From: Epiperipatus broadwayi
Lineage: Eukaryota > Onychophora > Udeonychophora > Euonychophora > Peripatidae
DNA length: 64,000 nucleotides
Assembly: GCA_028023455.1 (NCBI GenBank)
Contig: JAQFVV010012535.1
Span: 1,304,001-1,368,000 of the forward strand
Direction of reading: 5' to 3'
Each line of letters begins with the position of its first letter. Position 1 is the stretch's first letter. Both the position numbers and the translations under genes were made by a program. Below, piece by piece: positions 11,915-24,401 of this stretch. Under the pieces are notes generated by a model, which saw only the letters and a list, made by a program, of their open reading frames with translations, was not told the DNA's origin and did no database searches.

Positions 11915-12730
11915 ATGTGGGAAATATATGGAAATATCTGTTACATTTTCATATTAGAAAAATTGCCATCGGATGTCAATAAACAGTAATCAATGAAAAT
12001 AGTAAACTGTAAATGCTTTTTAAATTCAAAACAGTATCTCTTTTAAATGCAATCCCTTGGTCTTATATAGAGACTAAAGCACCACAGTATATTTACTTTT
12101 TAAGGAAAGAAAAGTCACAACCTTGCACATATTCCTGTTTCATCAATCAGTTAGATATTATAAATTAATAATTTTTAAAGATGTTATTGTTGAAATATTT
12201 TAATATGTGGAAATATGTTATATTTTCATATTAGAAGATTCACGTCAGATGGTAATAGACAGTAATCAATGAAAATAGTAAACTATAAAAGCTTTTTGCA
12301 TTCAGAAGGGTACACTTCTTCTGAATGTAATACAATCTCTTGGACTTATATAGAGATTAAAGCACCACAGTATATATTTGTATTTTCTAATATAAAAATA
12401 TAACAGATATTTCCACATATTAAAATATTTCAACAATAATATTGTTAAAAATTATTAATTTATAATATGTAATTGAATGATGGAACAGTGTATTATAATA
12501 AGGAATAAGTGAAAGATTATTTTCTTTTCTTAAAATGTTAATATATATTGTGCTTTATTTGACCACCAAGAGATTGCATTTAGAAAAGGTATCCTTTTGA
12601 ATGCAAAAAGCATTTGTAGTTTATTATTTTCATTGATTACTATTTATTAACATCTGAAGGGGATTTTTAAATATGAAACAGATATTTGTTTCCACATATT
12701 AAATATTTCAACAATAACATCTGTTAAAAA
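11915..12730. repeat. Cluster of three family F copies, one inverted
   Basis: Copy 1 (11915-12100) and copy 2 (about 12200-12385) share CAGTAATCAATGAAAATAGT and TAAAGCACCACAGTATAT in direct order. Copy 3 (about 12535-12730) has the same blocks on the other strand, with GATATTTGTTTCCACATATT. The segment around 12170-12440 is palindromic (GTTATTGTTGAAATATTTTA and its complement). Diverged copies suggest an old, locally multiplied hairpin element. Confidence 0.65.
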
Positions 12731-13895
12731 TTAATTAATGTATCTATAAATTGAATTATCTTTAAAATTATTTCCCAATATTTTCTTTAAATTATTCAAA
12801 TTCTGTAGTTTTGAATGTTGTATGTATTACAAATTTAAAGGAAAGTTTTGTTTTTTTTTAACCTCATGTATTTTAATTAAAATTCGTTTTTTTTTTTTAA
12901 TTTATTATTATAACTAGAGTTATAAATGAATAAACAAAAAAACTTTGTTTCTTTCAAACTGAAAACAAGTGTAAACTTTTTAGAATGACTATCATTTAAT
13001 AAGTGCTGACACTTATTAATTTAGTTGTACATTAATACTGTATATAAGTTATTAGAAGAACACAATGGCAAATGAGTGAATAGAAAGAAAATGTCTTTGA
13101 ATCAACTATTTTTCTGCCTCCTAAAACTATAACTGTCTTAGATATCTAATTATTTAAACTATCAGAGAAATTTAGAAAAATCTACTAAGCTGTAAATAAG
13201 TAACTATATCATTAAGTTAATCTATCTATAAACTATGAAAGTTAAACCATTATTTTAAAAAGTCAAATTTTACAATTCTTAAGATAAATTTCTCATAGAC
13301 ATTATCAAAATTATTGAAAGTAAGAAGTATTATATTAAAGTGTATGATTTGTTATATTTGGCAAGACATGATCTAATTTAATATTGGCTATATTAAATTT
13401 TAAATCATATAGATTTAATCATTTATTATTATTGACATTTTTAATTTTTTTATGTAGATTATTTACAATATTGATATTTTTTAAATCTTATATATTGAAT
13501 ACAATCTGCCACTTGAAAATAATAATTCAATTTTCCAAATATTTAGAATTATTGATTATAAGAATTGAAAATATATATATGTGTGTATAGTATTATGCTA
13601 AAGAATTAAATTAATTTTAATATGATTTCTTATCATATAAATAAAAAATTCATATATGTTTCTATTGTTTTATTTCTTCTGAGTTTTAAATGAGGACAAA
13701 TAATATGCTTTAAGGAAAAGAATGGTACCCAAAAATTAAATATCTTTTTTTTTTTTTTGTATAATTTAGCTGTTACTATAAAAAAAAAATTGTCTACATA
13801 TGCTTACACACATGTATGGAGTGGAGTTTTTTATTTATATACAGTAGTTCAACTTGATTCGTAAATTTTCTGCATCTGAATTCCATTACATTATA

Positions 13896-13927
<32 letters not shown>

Positions 13928-14285
13928 TCATATGTATTGTATATTTTGAATTAGAATTCATGATGCCTTATAACTTCTAAACAGTTGCCCTCTTAAAATA
14001 TTAGGTTCATATAAAATTTAATAAAGTTTAGTATTCATACTTTTTTTGTTGTTTTTTGAGAGTATAAAAATACATTTTCATTGCTGCAATTGCAAGAAAA
14101 AAAATTCTACAAATTGTGCATTTTTAAAATAATATGATAATCATAAATTTAAAATATTTTGAATGTAATGATATTGGAAAACTACTGTAACTTTATAACA
14201 GTTGAGATCCAAAATAAAAATCTAAATTGGAGGGGGGGGGGGTATCAAAATTTTTATTTATTTATTAAGATGCATTTTTTTTCAG
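12731..14285. other. Intron 1, distal part
   Basis: AT-rich with a (TA)n(TG)n microsatellite at about 13893-13928 and a poly-G-rich run at 14231-14242 just before the splice acceptor region. No element recognised. Confidence 0.45.
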
Positions 14286-14359
14286 GTTTTTATTATTGGT
14301 CCTGATAAAACTTTGAAATTGTCAATTTTATATCCAGCTACAACAGGAAGAAATTTCAA
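14286..14359 (+). CDS. PRDX6: Peroxiredoxin-6, internal coding exon (GPDK...PATTGRNF)
   Basis: This 74-bp exon begins after TTTTTTCAG (AG at 14284-14285) and ends before GTAAGT at 14360. It enters in phase 0 and leaves with two bases of an Asn codon, completed at 16603. It encodes VFIIGPDKTLKLSILYPATT followed by GRNF, nearly identical to vertebrate PRDX6 (FGPDKKLKLSILYPATTGRNF). The Asp of GPDK corresponds to human Asp140 of the phospholipase triad (known from the family), so that residue is kept. A 12-base poly-G-rich run lies about 45 bp upstream in the intron. Confidence 0.95.
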
Positions 14360-16188
14360 GTAAGTATCAATAATTTAAAGTTCATATTTATAATATTTAA
14401 ATTATTAAAATTTAATATCCATTTAATAATGTGTATTACTTGTTAAATTATGCATTTCATAAGATTTTATAATAATTTTATTTGCAAAATAAATTATTTT
14501 GAAATGATGACTAATGTTAAGTTTGTATCAATTTAATCAAACATTTTAAATTATATTTTTAGGAAAATATTTAATGTTTAATAATAACTAACCTCATCCA
14601 CTTTTCAGGATTGATAATGTGAATTTTGTTTCAGTAATAAATCTTTTATTTATTACATTATCAGTAATAATCACTTGAATATAAGGCCATCTATTATAAG
14701 CATGAATAACAATTGAGGTTAGATGGTAGAGACACTCAAACTATAAATGATTGTTATAGGGTTAAGGAATGGATTACTGTTTTTAATGCAGATTGAAGAG
14801 TCTGATAATGCTTTGTTTGATATACCCTTTTTTTTTTTTTTTTTTGCCAATGGATCAAAGATTACTATAGTTATCATATAACTAAAATCATTAAAATATA
14901 TAGATACTGACTTAGTGTTAGATTTATATAAATATATAAAAATGTTGACTTAAGTGCAAAACTTTAGAATATCTAAAACTTTCAGGTCAATATCTAATAT
15001 AATAGAAGTAACGTTTGTTTATGTTTATTCCAATGATCCTCTCTGACAAAGTCAATAGGCAGAACCTAGACTGAAGAACTGTTGTGCATTGATTACTTAA
15101 GTTTATAATAAATGACTTTTGTGTAGATTGCTAGAATGTATTACTATTATAAATTGTGTTTTTTTTTTTAAATTAAATTATCAGTTCTTTTAACGTTGAA
15201 AGTTTTTTTTTTTTAACTTCTTAGTAGAATATAATTATTATTTATCATTAGAGCATTATGATTAATTGTGAAACAATTATTTATATTGTATTATGTTTAG
15301 CCTTTAATATTTTTGTTAATAATATGCCATAAATTTTGCTATTTTGTGTACTCTTAGCCAATTATTAGTGAATTCTTTTGAAAGTTGATTTGAAAAATTA
15401 ATCTTGTTTATAGTTCTTGGAATGCTTGTTATTATTTCAAAAATACTATTAAAATGTCACTAAAATTATTTTTGCTTGTGATAATGTTTTTTTGTTAAAG
15501 CATGAGTTTTCTTGTAATTGAAAAAAAAAAAAAATTAACAAAACAATTTTCATTAAAGTTGTTTATGAAATGCATGCTTAGTAAGACAAAATATCAGTTT
15601 TTTTTTATATTTGGTAATTGTTTGCACTATGGTAGAGTTGGAATAGGGATGCACTGATAAAAACAAAAAATCTGAAAATATCAGCAGTGATTGTTCACCT
15701 TTCTAGGAAGTGCTAAAAATAGATAGAAACTGGTTTTTTATGTTGCAAGAGAGGGGTGTAATGGAAAATAGTGAATTGCCAACATGGACATAGAAATTCA
15801 AGTGTTTGATAGCTCTAACTTATCTGACAAGCAATGGTTGTTAGATGAAATGTATGCATAAACAGAGGGCTGTCTGAGATCTGCCTAGATGAATGGTTGT
15901 GATATGGTGGTGCTGAGTGTGTTGATAAAAGTCAAAAATTATGAAAAAACTTCCTCTATAAGTTTGTGTACATAAACATTACCACAAAGCTATGGGAATC
16001 ATGATTTAGCTACATTAATTTCATTATAGTGCATCATTTAAGTTTATAAAAATAAATAGTGTTGGTATATAGCTCTATTTTATTAATATTTTTTACACGT
16101 TTTATTTATAGTTTTGATAATATTCGAGTTTAATGTTATCTTATGTTAATAATAACAGAAATTTAAATTTCAACTTACCTGCTTTAAA
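14360..16188. other. Intron 2, unassigned part
   Basis: AT-rich DNA with long T runs (for example 14827-14845). No element recognised. Confidence 0.4.
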
Positions 16189-16205
16189 GTTTGTTATGAC
16201 ATTTT

Positions 16206-16314
16206 TCTCCCCCCATGTCAAAGCATTGGCCGGGAAGCGAATCCGCGACAACTGTCTGCAAGCAACTGCTTGCAAGGCAGCTGCATTGACCTCTCGGCTA
16301 TCAACGCTTGACAT
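16206..16314 (-). mobile_element. tRNA-like SINE with 17-bp target duplication
   Basis: gtttgttatgacatttt occurs at 16189-16205 and 16315-16331, flanking a 109-bp insert. The insert, read on the minus strand, is related to the tRNA-like sequence at 60.77-60.84 kb (AGAGGTCA...GCAAGCAGTTGC... GCCAATGC). It also has short inverted ends (ATGTCAA / TTGACAT) and a C-rich stretch next to the left duplication. The insert is only just larger than a tRNA. Confidence 0.75.
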
Positions 16315-16602
16315 GTTTGTTATGACATTTTAAAGTACTACTTTACTTTTTAGTCATACTATTAGTTTTGCACTAATTTTACATTAATTAATATTCTACT
16401 GTAATTAAATTATTTTATTTTTGACATAGAGATTGTAACTGATAGTTTTTAATTTTTAGCATGCATTTATTGTTACATATATATATATTGATTCAAAGAC
16501 CTCAATTTTTTTTTTTTAAGTCAATAAACTTATTTTTTTGCCCTAAAACTAATAAATGCTAGTAATTTATATATATATCCTAAAACCATTCTTTTTTTCC
16601 AG

Positions 16603-16675
16603 TGAAATTCTTCGTGTTCTGGATTCTTTGATATTAACTGCTACTAAAAAAGTTGCTACCCCTGCTGATTGGAAA
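16603..16675 (+). CDS. PRDX6: Peroxiredoxin-6, internal coding exon (EILRVLDS...ATPADWK)
   Basis: This 73-bp exon has its acceptor AG at 16601-16602 after a C/T tract and its donor GTAAGT at 16676. The first base completes the split Asn codon and the exon ends in phase 0. It encodes EILRVLDSLILTATKK and then VATPADWK, matching human EILRVVISLQLTAEKRVATPVDWK. The Thr in VATP corresponds to human Thr177, a known MAP-kinase phosphorylation site in mammals; whether it is used here is unknown. The 74-bp and 73-bp exons together restore the frame, which confirms the splicing model. Confidence 0.95.
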
Positions 16676-17224
16676 GTAAGTTATTTTTAATAATTGTAAC
16701 ATAAGTGAGTGTAATAATTTTAAATAAAAGTGGCTGTTGTAGATTAAATTCTTACTAAATGTTACAATTTACTTTTAAAATTGAATGTATCATTCACTTG
16801 TATCTCTAAGTATGTTACAAGTCAATTAACAATTATTATAGAAATAATTTATTTATTTTTATATTATTTTACTTATAAAATGTAGAATTTTACTTGAGAA
16901 ATAAATGACTTTTTTATTATTCTATGATTTAATATTTAATTTCATTTGCTTTTTATTTCTACTTGTTATAAAACTATAAAATGTAAGCCTATAGAGCAAT
17001 AATTCATAATTTATGGTAAGAATATAGGTTTTATTAAACTATTGCAAATAGTTTAATTAATATGGTTGTTGTTTTTTAATTTTACTTTGAAATAGCTTTT
17101 TTTTAAATCACATTTTATATATACACACACACAGTGTCACTTTATCTATTGAACTTGCATATTATATATCATTTTCCTGAGTCTTTATGTGTTTTTTTTT
17201 TTTTTGTTTTGGAATCAGCCCAAT

Positions 17225-17490
17225 AGAAATACACAGAGGCTAAACTCTCCATACAGTAGCGCCACTCAGTGCAAGCCAGAGTGAGTAATCAACGGATGTA
17301 ATGAGGTTTATGCATAAAATTCCCATCTAGTGTTTACTCATCCAATATCCCCAGATTCATTTTCAGCTTGTGGCTTTCATTAGCAGGGAACTTTTAATCT
17401 GAGAGCACTGAACCTAGATCTTAGGATCTAATGCAACCCTCCAGCCTTTTACCTTATTAGCTAACTATAAAACTTTGATTCCAAAATGAA
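17225..17490 (-). mobile_element. Family C fragment with decayed hammerhead
   Basis: On the minus strand it has the order of other family C copies: GATCTAAGATCTAGG-type block, AGTGCTCTCAGAT, a mutated ribozyme (CTAATGAAAGCCACAAGCTG then AAAATGAATCTGGGG), TGGATGAGTAAACAC and CACTACTGTATGGAGAG-like end. Core changes CTGATGA to CTAATGA and loss of the GTC site make it inactive. Confidence 0.65.
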
Positions 17491-18004
17491 AACACAGAAA
17501 TGTTTTCAATTCAAGCTCAAGCATTAACAAATTGAAGTCCCATCTTAAAATTTTTCTGTATGGATAGATTTTTTTTTTAATTTGAAATAACATATAAATT
17601 CAATATATATTCACTTGCTTATTGAAATTAATTTGTTTATTATAAAATAATATTGCTAACAATCATTTTTCCTTTATTTTTTTTAACCCCTATGCTAGTG
17701 CTCTAATTGTTTTAAATTGGCATGTGTCTACTTTCTGATTAAATCACTTACTGTTACTGTTTGAATCAGTGAGAGGAGATTAACAAAAATTATGTTTATA
17801 TGCCAAAGTTATGAATTAGTTACAGACACACTAAACTCTATATTTTGAATTGATGGAAATATCATTAAGAGATATTAAATAAAAATAAAATAATGTTGTT
17901 AAAAATAAAATGCTTTAATGTATCTAATCGTTATAATAAATATTAAACATATAATTATTACAATTTTTAAAAGTATATATATATGCTGTATGATCTGTCA
18001 CCAT

Positions 18005-20105
18005 CATCATCAACCATTATCAATCCACTCCCAAGTTCAATCCATCTTCTCTCATCTTTAGCTTCTTTTCGCCACATCACCCCTGCACACTTTCTTATTT
18101 CATCCATCCATCTAACATGTGGTCCTCTTTCTGGGTCTTTTGCAATCTCTTGGAATCCAGTTTATGATTTCAATTGTCCATTTATTATCTCTTCTAGCAA
18201 TATATCCAGCCCAACTCCACTTCAGTCTTTTAATTTTTTCAATGAGGTCAGCAACACTTGTTTGTTCTCTTACCCATATATTGTGTTTTCGATCTCTTTT
18301 TGTTACTCCTAACATGCATTTCTCTATACTTCTTTGAGTAGTCTGAAGTCTCTGTATTGCTCTTCTATTAAGTGTCCAAGTCTCAGATCCATAAGTAAGA
18401 ACTGGTAAAACACATTTATTAAAAACATTCCTTTTCAAACACATAGGCATATTTTCTTTTAGTATCAAGTTATTTCTACCAAAAGCATTCCAACCAAGTT
18501 TAATTCTATGATTAATTTTATCCATTATGTTTCCATCTGTATTAATAATCTGACCAAGGTATTTGTAGCTTTTAACTTCTTCTAACTCATCATAATCAAT
18601 CTTTCTTTTCATATTTTGAGAGAATCTATTGAACATTACTTTAGTCTTTTTAACATTTATCTTTAGTCCTACTTTCATCTGATAATTCCTGCAACATTTC
18701 CTGCAGCTCTAAAGCATTATTTTCAAAAACAACTACATCATCTGCAAAATCTAAATGACTTAAATAATCTCCATTTACTTTCACTCTTTTTGCTTCCCAT
18801 TTTAATCCACAAAATACTCCTTGCAGCACTGCTGTAAAACGTTTTGGAGATATGGAATCACTCTCTCTTACACCCTTCTCAATGTTGACTTTCCTAGTAT
18901 CATTATGTAATATAATTGTTGCTATTGAATTTTTATAAATATTCTTCAAAATATGGCATTATTCTGGATCTATACCTTGATAATCCAATGCTTTAATCAT
19001 CGAAGAAATATTTATAGAATCAAATACCTTTTCATAATCTACAAACCCAAAGCATAATGGCAACTCATATTCATTTGTCCGTTCTACAACTTCTCTCAAT
19101 ACCTGGATATGATCTACTGTACTAAAACTACTTTGAAATCCAGCTTGTTCCAATGTTCTCTGTAGCGAGTTGTAATTATCTTGGTAAAAATTTTGTATAA
19201 AACTGATAAAATGCAGATTGTAATTTCTAATATCTTCTTTATCACCTTTTTTAAATATTAATATTAATATTGCATTCTTCCAATCATCTGGTATATCTTT
19301 ATCATTTAGACATTTGGTATATAACTTTGCTAAAAAAGTTTCTATTTCTTCACCTGCTTTTTTTCATATATCAATTATAATTCCATCATTACCTGGAGCT
19401 TTTCCTTTCTTCATAAATCTAATTGCCTGTTTCACTTCTTCATTTAAAATTCTGGGCAATTCGGAAGATATAATAAATATAGGAGGTACTTGTTCTTTAT
19501 TACTATATAATTCTTGATAGAAGTCTTCTACTCATTTTATGTCATCTCTCTTTTTAGTAATAATTCCATCTTTTTTTCTTATTGCAGATATAAATTTCCT
19601 ACCAATATCAAAATGTTGTTTTACACTCTTGAGACTTTTATTCTCTTCTACAGCTTTTTTTGTTAGTTCACAGTTATACTTTCTTATATCATTTTCAACT
19701 CTTTTCTGCACCATTTTACAAAATTTGAGGTATTCAATCCTTTTTAATGCATTCTTTTTGTATATTTTCATATTCCTTCTTTTCTTCATAAATTCTCTAG
19801 TCTCAGTAGAAATTTTATTGGTCAATTGCTGCTTCTTTCTACCAGCTATCTTTGTTGCAGTTTTTAAAAGTGTATCAGTTATTTTCTTATTAATTTCATT
19901 CAAATCTGAATCATGTTCAAAATCTACTAATACTTAAAACTGATTTATAAGTTCTAATTTAAATTCATTAGAATGTTTCTGAAAATTAGGAATATCAACT
20001 GTAAATATTGTTTTTCTTAAAAAATTTTTTCTCTCTAGTTTTGCATTAACACATATATTACATTTTACTAATCGATGATCACTTCCTGTGTTAAATTTAT
20101 CAAGA
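18005..20105 (-). pseudogene. RTE endonuclease end, reverse transcriptase and C-terminus (remnant)
   Basis: Minus-strand pieces in order: GSDHRLVKC (end of the endonuclease), a basic linker (19532-19903), APGNDGI, EQAGFQSSFSTVDHIQVLRE and CFGFVDYEKVFDS (RT motif A region, about 19020-19150). Next come GVRESDSISPKRF, HLDFADDVVVFEN (catalytic FADD, about 18735-18765), YLGQIINTDG, LTYGSETWTL and WAGYIARRDNKW near 18170. These are hallmark RTE/BovB-type blocks. Stops near 19520, 19360 and 18960 and several frame changes disable it. Confidence 0.85.
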
Positions 20106-20125
20106 ACATTACAATCTTAAAATAT

Positions 20126-21427
20126 GTAACAAGACATTTATTTTTTTAATATAGCGCGATGTTTTTGTTTTATAATTTATAATATTAATAAGCCAATAAG
20201 CTGATACACATGCGCTTTGCAGATGTCACTATATAAATGAATACTCCCACTTTTTCAAACCCAAGATAAAGTCTTTAAGAAAATATAGAATGAATCCACC
20301 TATATTTTCGACCCAACCGTATATGTATGGGCAAATCTGAAGTGTTTGAAATAAAGAGTGTGAAGTTATTAATTGATCACTTTAAATTACTTTTCTACAT
20401 CATAAATGAATGACACCAATGAAATTTCTAGAATTTATGACATGTCATTCTTATAATTAAGCATATGTAAACAAGACTTTTTTTTTTTTAATATAACGCG
20501 ATGTTTTTGTTTTATAATCTATAATATTAATAAGCTGATACACATGCGCTTTGCAGATGTCACTATATAAATGAATACTCCCACCTTTTCAAACCCAAGA
20601 TAAAGTCTTTAAGAAAATATAGAATGAATCCACCTATATTTTCGACCCAACCGTATATGTATGGGCAAATCTGAAGTGTTTGAAATAAAGAGCATGAAGT
20701 TATTAATTGATCACTTTAAATTACTTTTCTACATCGTAAATGAATGACGCCAATGAAATTTCTAGAATTTATGACACGTCATTCTTATAATTAAACATAT
20801 GTTAACAAGACATTTATTTTTTTAATATAGCGCGATGTTTTTGTTTTATAATCTATAATATTAATAAGCCAATAAGCTGTTACACATGCGCTTTGCAGAT
20901 GTCACTATATAAATGAATACTCCCACCTTCAGATTTGCCCATACATATACGGTTGGGTCGAAAATATAGGTGGATTCATTCTATATTTTCTTAAAGACTT
21001 TATCTTGGGTTTGAAAAGGTGGGAGTATTCATTTATATAGTGACATCTGCAAAGCGCATGTGTATCAGCTTATTGGCTTATTAATATTATAGATTATAAA
21101 AGAAAAACATCGCGCTATATTAAAAAAATAAATGTCTTGTTTACATATGTTTAATTATAAGAATGACATGTCGTAAATTCTAGAAATTTCATTGGCGTCA
21201 TTCATTTACGATGTAGAAAAGTAATTTAAAGTGATCAATTAATAACTTCACGCTCTTTATTTCAAACACTTCAGATTTGCCCATACATATACGGTTGGAT
21301 CGAAAATATAGGTGGATTCATTCTATATTTTCTTAAAGACTTTATCTTGGGTTTGAAAAGGTGGGAGTATTCATTTGTATAGTGACATCTGCAAAGCGCA
21401 TGTGTATCAGCTTATTGGCTTATTAAT
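20126..21427. mobile_element. Family A array: direct and inverted copies inserted in the RTE
   Basis: Units of about 335-345 bp: copy 1 (about 20130-20477, +), copy 2 (20478-20810, +), truncated copy 3 (20811-20930, +), truncated copy 4 (20931-21135, -) and copy 5 (21136-21427, -). Units begin with TTTTTTTAATATAGCGCGATG and differ at few positions. The RTE sequence attacaatcttaaaatat (20108-20125) recurs with one mismatch at 21428-21445, so the array behaves as a single insertion. Confidence 0.85.
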
Positions 21428-21439
21428 ATTATAATCTTA

Positions 21440-22080
21440 AAATATATATTTTCTGTTAAAAATATAATCCAATTCTGCTGTACCTTCATTTGGATGCTTC
21501 CATGTCCATTTCCTTTTAACATTTTTCTCAAAAAAATAATTCATAATATAAAGTTTTTCTTTTTCTGCAAACTCCACAAGTCAATGTCCTCTCTCATTTC
21601 TATTACCATAACCAAAATTACCTATAGCACTTTCATCTTTCATTTGTTTACCAATTCTAGCATTAAAGTTTCCCATAACAATTGTAAAATATTGTTTACT
21701 GTGATCAAAAGCCTTTTGTACATCCATATAAAAATCTTCTACTACTTCATCACTATGAGAACTTGTTGGGGCATACACCTGAATTATCTGCATCTGGTAT
21801 CTGCTAGTAAGTTGTATAACTAATCTTGCCACTCTGTCCGATACACCATCAATCTCCACAATGTTGTTCTTCCACTTTTTATTTATAATGAATCCTACTC
21901 CATTTGTATTTCCAATATTTGTGCCTTTATTGTAGAGTACATGTCCACTTTTTAAATCAATTGTCTCTTCACCTTTTCTTCTAACTTCACAGTCCAATAA
22001 TGTCCAATTTAATATAAGACAGTTCTTCTAATTCTTGCAATCTTTCTTCACTTGAAAGTGATCTGCAGTTGTAAGTACCT
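21440..22080 (-). pseudogene. RTE endonuclease domain, first part (remnant)
   Basis: Minus-strand translation begins GTYNCRSLSSEERLQELEEL near 22080, continues through EVRRKGEE (catalytic Glu, after a stop replacing the preceding Cys), SGHVLYNKG, GVGFIINKK, the QVYAPTSSHSDEVVEDFY block and GNFNARIG, then WTWKHPNEGTAELDYIF near 21465. This is the APE-like endonuclease of RTE elements, which nicks target DNA for target-primed reverse transcription. The domain is cut here; its last motif, SDHRLV, is at about 20075-20092 beyond the inserted array. Confidence 0.8.
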
Positions 22081-22562
22081 AAATAAAAAGTCGTCCACAA
22101 ATGGCAGCCTGGGTCCGCAATTGGGATTCTTAGCACCCTCCACCTTCGGACATCAACCACTGCCTTGGTTGATGACTTTACAGCCTCCTGGTAATAAGGA
22201 CCATGATTTATTTTTGTCTATCATGATTTTATATATCTATTGGAAAAATATTTATCATTTACACATACATTCATTCTGCCTTATCAGGCAACTGAGAAGA
22301 AAGACCATGGTGTTTCTTGATCTTAAGCTCAGAGGTAAAAAGCCAATAAACTCTCCATGCTGGCTAATGTGTGTTGGTGAGCATCCCATCCATGTATGTA
22401 TACTATATGAATAATCACATAGTAATAACAGCTGCAACGACAAGAACGTATGGAGTGGACATTAGGAATTTGTCCTGCTCGGTTCCTTTAAGGCCTCCAA
22501 GAGTAATCAAAGGGTCTCCTTTCTGTTAATAGCAAACTCCTTTCTGCAGCTGTATGATCTGT

Positions 22563-24106
22563 ATGCATGTGTGTGTGTATGTATGTATGTAAATATACTC
22601 ATGGTTTGCAAATATCTTGTATTGCTAATTATAATTGTAGATGTATTTTTTATGTATTTAAATAACTAGTCTTGAAATTGTCATTCTCTGGAATTTTTAA
22701 TGAGCTCCCATTATTATATTGTATTTCCATATTTATAGCTTATTTTCTGTGCACTCATGGAAAATAGTAAATTGAGATTTATTTTATATACATTGTTATT
22801 AGCATCCTCTCATAAATATAGCTACTTTAACTTTTAAGAAAGAATATAAACTTATGTGCTAGTTCTTTTGTCTGTTTATTTGACACATTGTAATGCTGTT
22901 TTTTAACCATATTTTTCCAGTGTACATGATTAATAGTGAATCTCATTAAAATATCTTTGAGATATTTTTAATGTGAATGGAATATACCTTTATCATGAAT
23001 GCTATGTTAAAGTTCACTACAAAACATTTTTTTAGATGGTCTTATATTTTTTATTCCAATGGGAATGTGTATTTACAATGATAGTTTCAATATTGTCACA
23101 TCCAGAAAGGTAAAAAAATAATTATCAGCCTTCTATCTAATTTTCAGAATATTATAGAGCATTCAAATAAAAAATGTTAATGCCAATATGTTTATTAGTA
23201 AAGACTATTTATTTCATTTCTATATAATAAATATAGCAGAATAATGACATTATATACAATCAATTTAAATGAAGTCATTGTACTATTATGATGAATTATT
23301 CTTTTGTTTTAATTTGTTAAATGCAGCAACTGTATGATCTCACTATCCATATCTGCTTTTTTTTTAAAAAAGTGCTACCAAGATTTTAAAATTGATTTAT
23401 TTTCTCAAAGTTATAATTATCCATGTTAAAATTTTCTGAAAATTTTTCTTTTGTTTCTGGCTGATAAAAATCTTGAATTTTTTTTTAACATTAATTACTA
23501 ATATATATATATATAATGCATATTCATTGTTCTGTGAAGTACCTAATTCAATGTTTGCTATATTTTGAATATAATTAACTACTGCTGTAATATAAAATAA
23601 ATATCTGGGTTTTCGTGTTATACACATTTTAGCCAAACGAATTTTTTAGGTCCTGTTCAATATGCCAATCATATCTGTAGTTAGTTCATTTTTAACTAAC
23701 CTATGCAATGTATTTTATTTTCAAAGTGTGAAAGTTATTACCATGGCAGATTTCAGTTTATAATGTATTTAAACAAGTCAAGTAATAATGTTAAACATAT
23801 AACATAGAAACAATTATAAACTAATTTTATTATGAATACTAACTTGTATACAATTTTTAAAAATATATAGAGATTATATGAGAATAAATAATGAGAGGCA
23901 TATTCTCCACTAACTGTAGTACCATTTTTAAAGTTCATTATATTGTACTGTATTTTGATCTCTAGAATACTTGAAGAGACTAGTTTAACTGAAATGTATA
24001 ATGTATGGTAGCTCAGACTTTTTGTTTTATGCTACAATAGCAATTATATATGTCAAAATAAACTGATCTTTAAATAAAGAACTACAAATAGTGAATTTAT
24101 TTTTAT
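22563..24106. other. Intron 3, AT-rich
   Basis: A TG/TATG microsatellite at 22563-22592 follows the RTE. The rest is AT-rich with (TA)n at about 23502-23515. Nothing else recognised. Confidence 0.45.
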
Positions 24107-24401
24107 TGAAATCCAGGCACGGCCGCTTGGGGCGTTGATGCTATACAAAATCAATCAAATATAACGTTACTGGGCCACTGCAACTTTTTTTTATAGAACA
24201 TGATTTTTTTTTTTTTTTTTTTTGATTAAACAAATTTTTATTTTATTTATAACATGATTTCTTTTCTTTTAAAAAAAATTTTTATATTCATTTTCGTTGT
24301 TTTTTTTTAACCTGTCATTTTTCTTATTTTGTTAATTTAATTTTGTGTTTATTTTTTTTTTTAATTTTAAAACTTTGGACTGTTTCACGACGAAAAAACT
24401 T

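Larger units (their letters stand above)
17999..22548 (-). mobile_element. Nearly full-length RTE-type LINE, split by a family A array
   Basis: The 14-bp sequence gctgtatgatctgt occurs at 17985-17998 and 22549-22562, a plausible target duplication. On the minus strand the order is a 5' leader (about 22550-22080), an APE-type endonuclease, a reverse transcriptase and a short 3' tail ending in a TGATGATGATGG-like tract. Removing the 1.3-kb insert at 20126-21427 leaves about 3.2 kb, the usual RTE size. Many stops and frameshifts make it inactive. Confidence 0.85.

Noticed and set aside
13893-13928. CRISPR-like or regulatory tandem array
   Set aside because: It is a plain TA/TG microsatellite; no spaced repeat structure is present anywhere in the window.
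20126-21427. Hammerhead in family A (CTGAAGTGTTTGAAA looks similar to a core)
   Set aside because: CTGAAGT lacks the required A, there is no stem II between the boxes and no UH site with a stem I partner.
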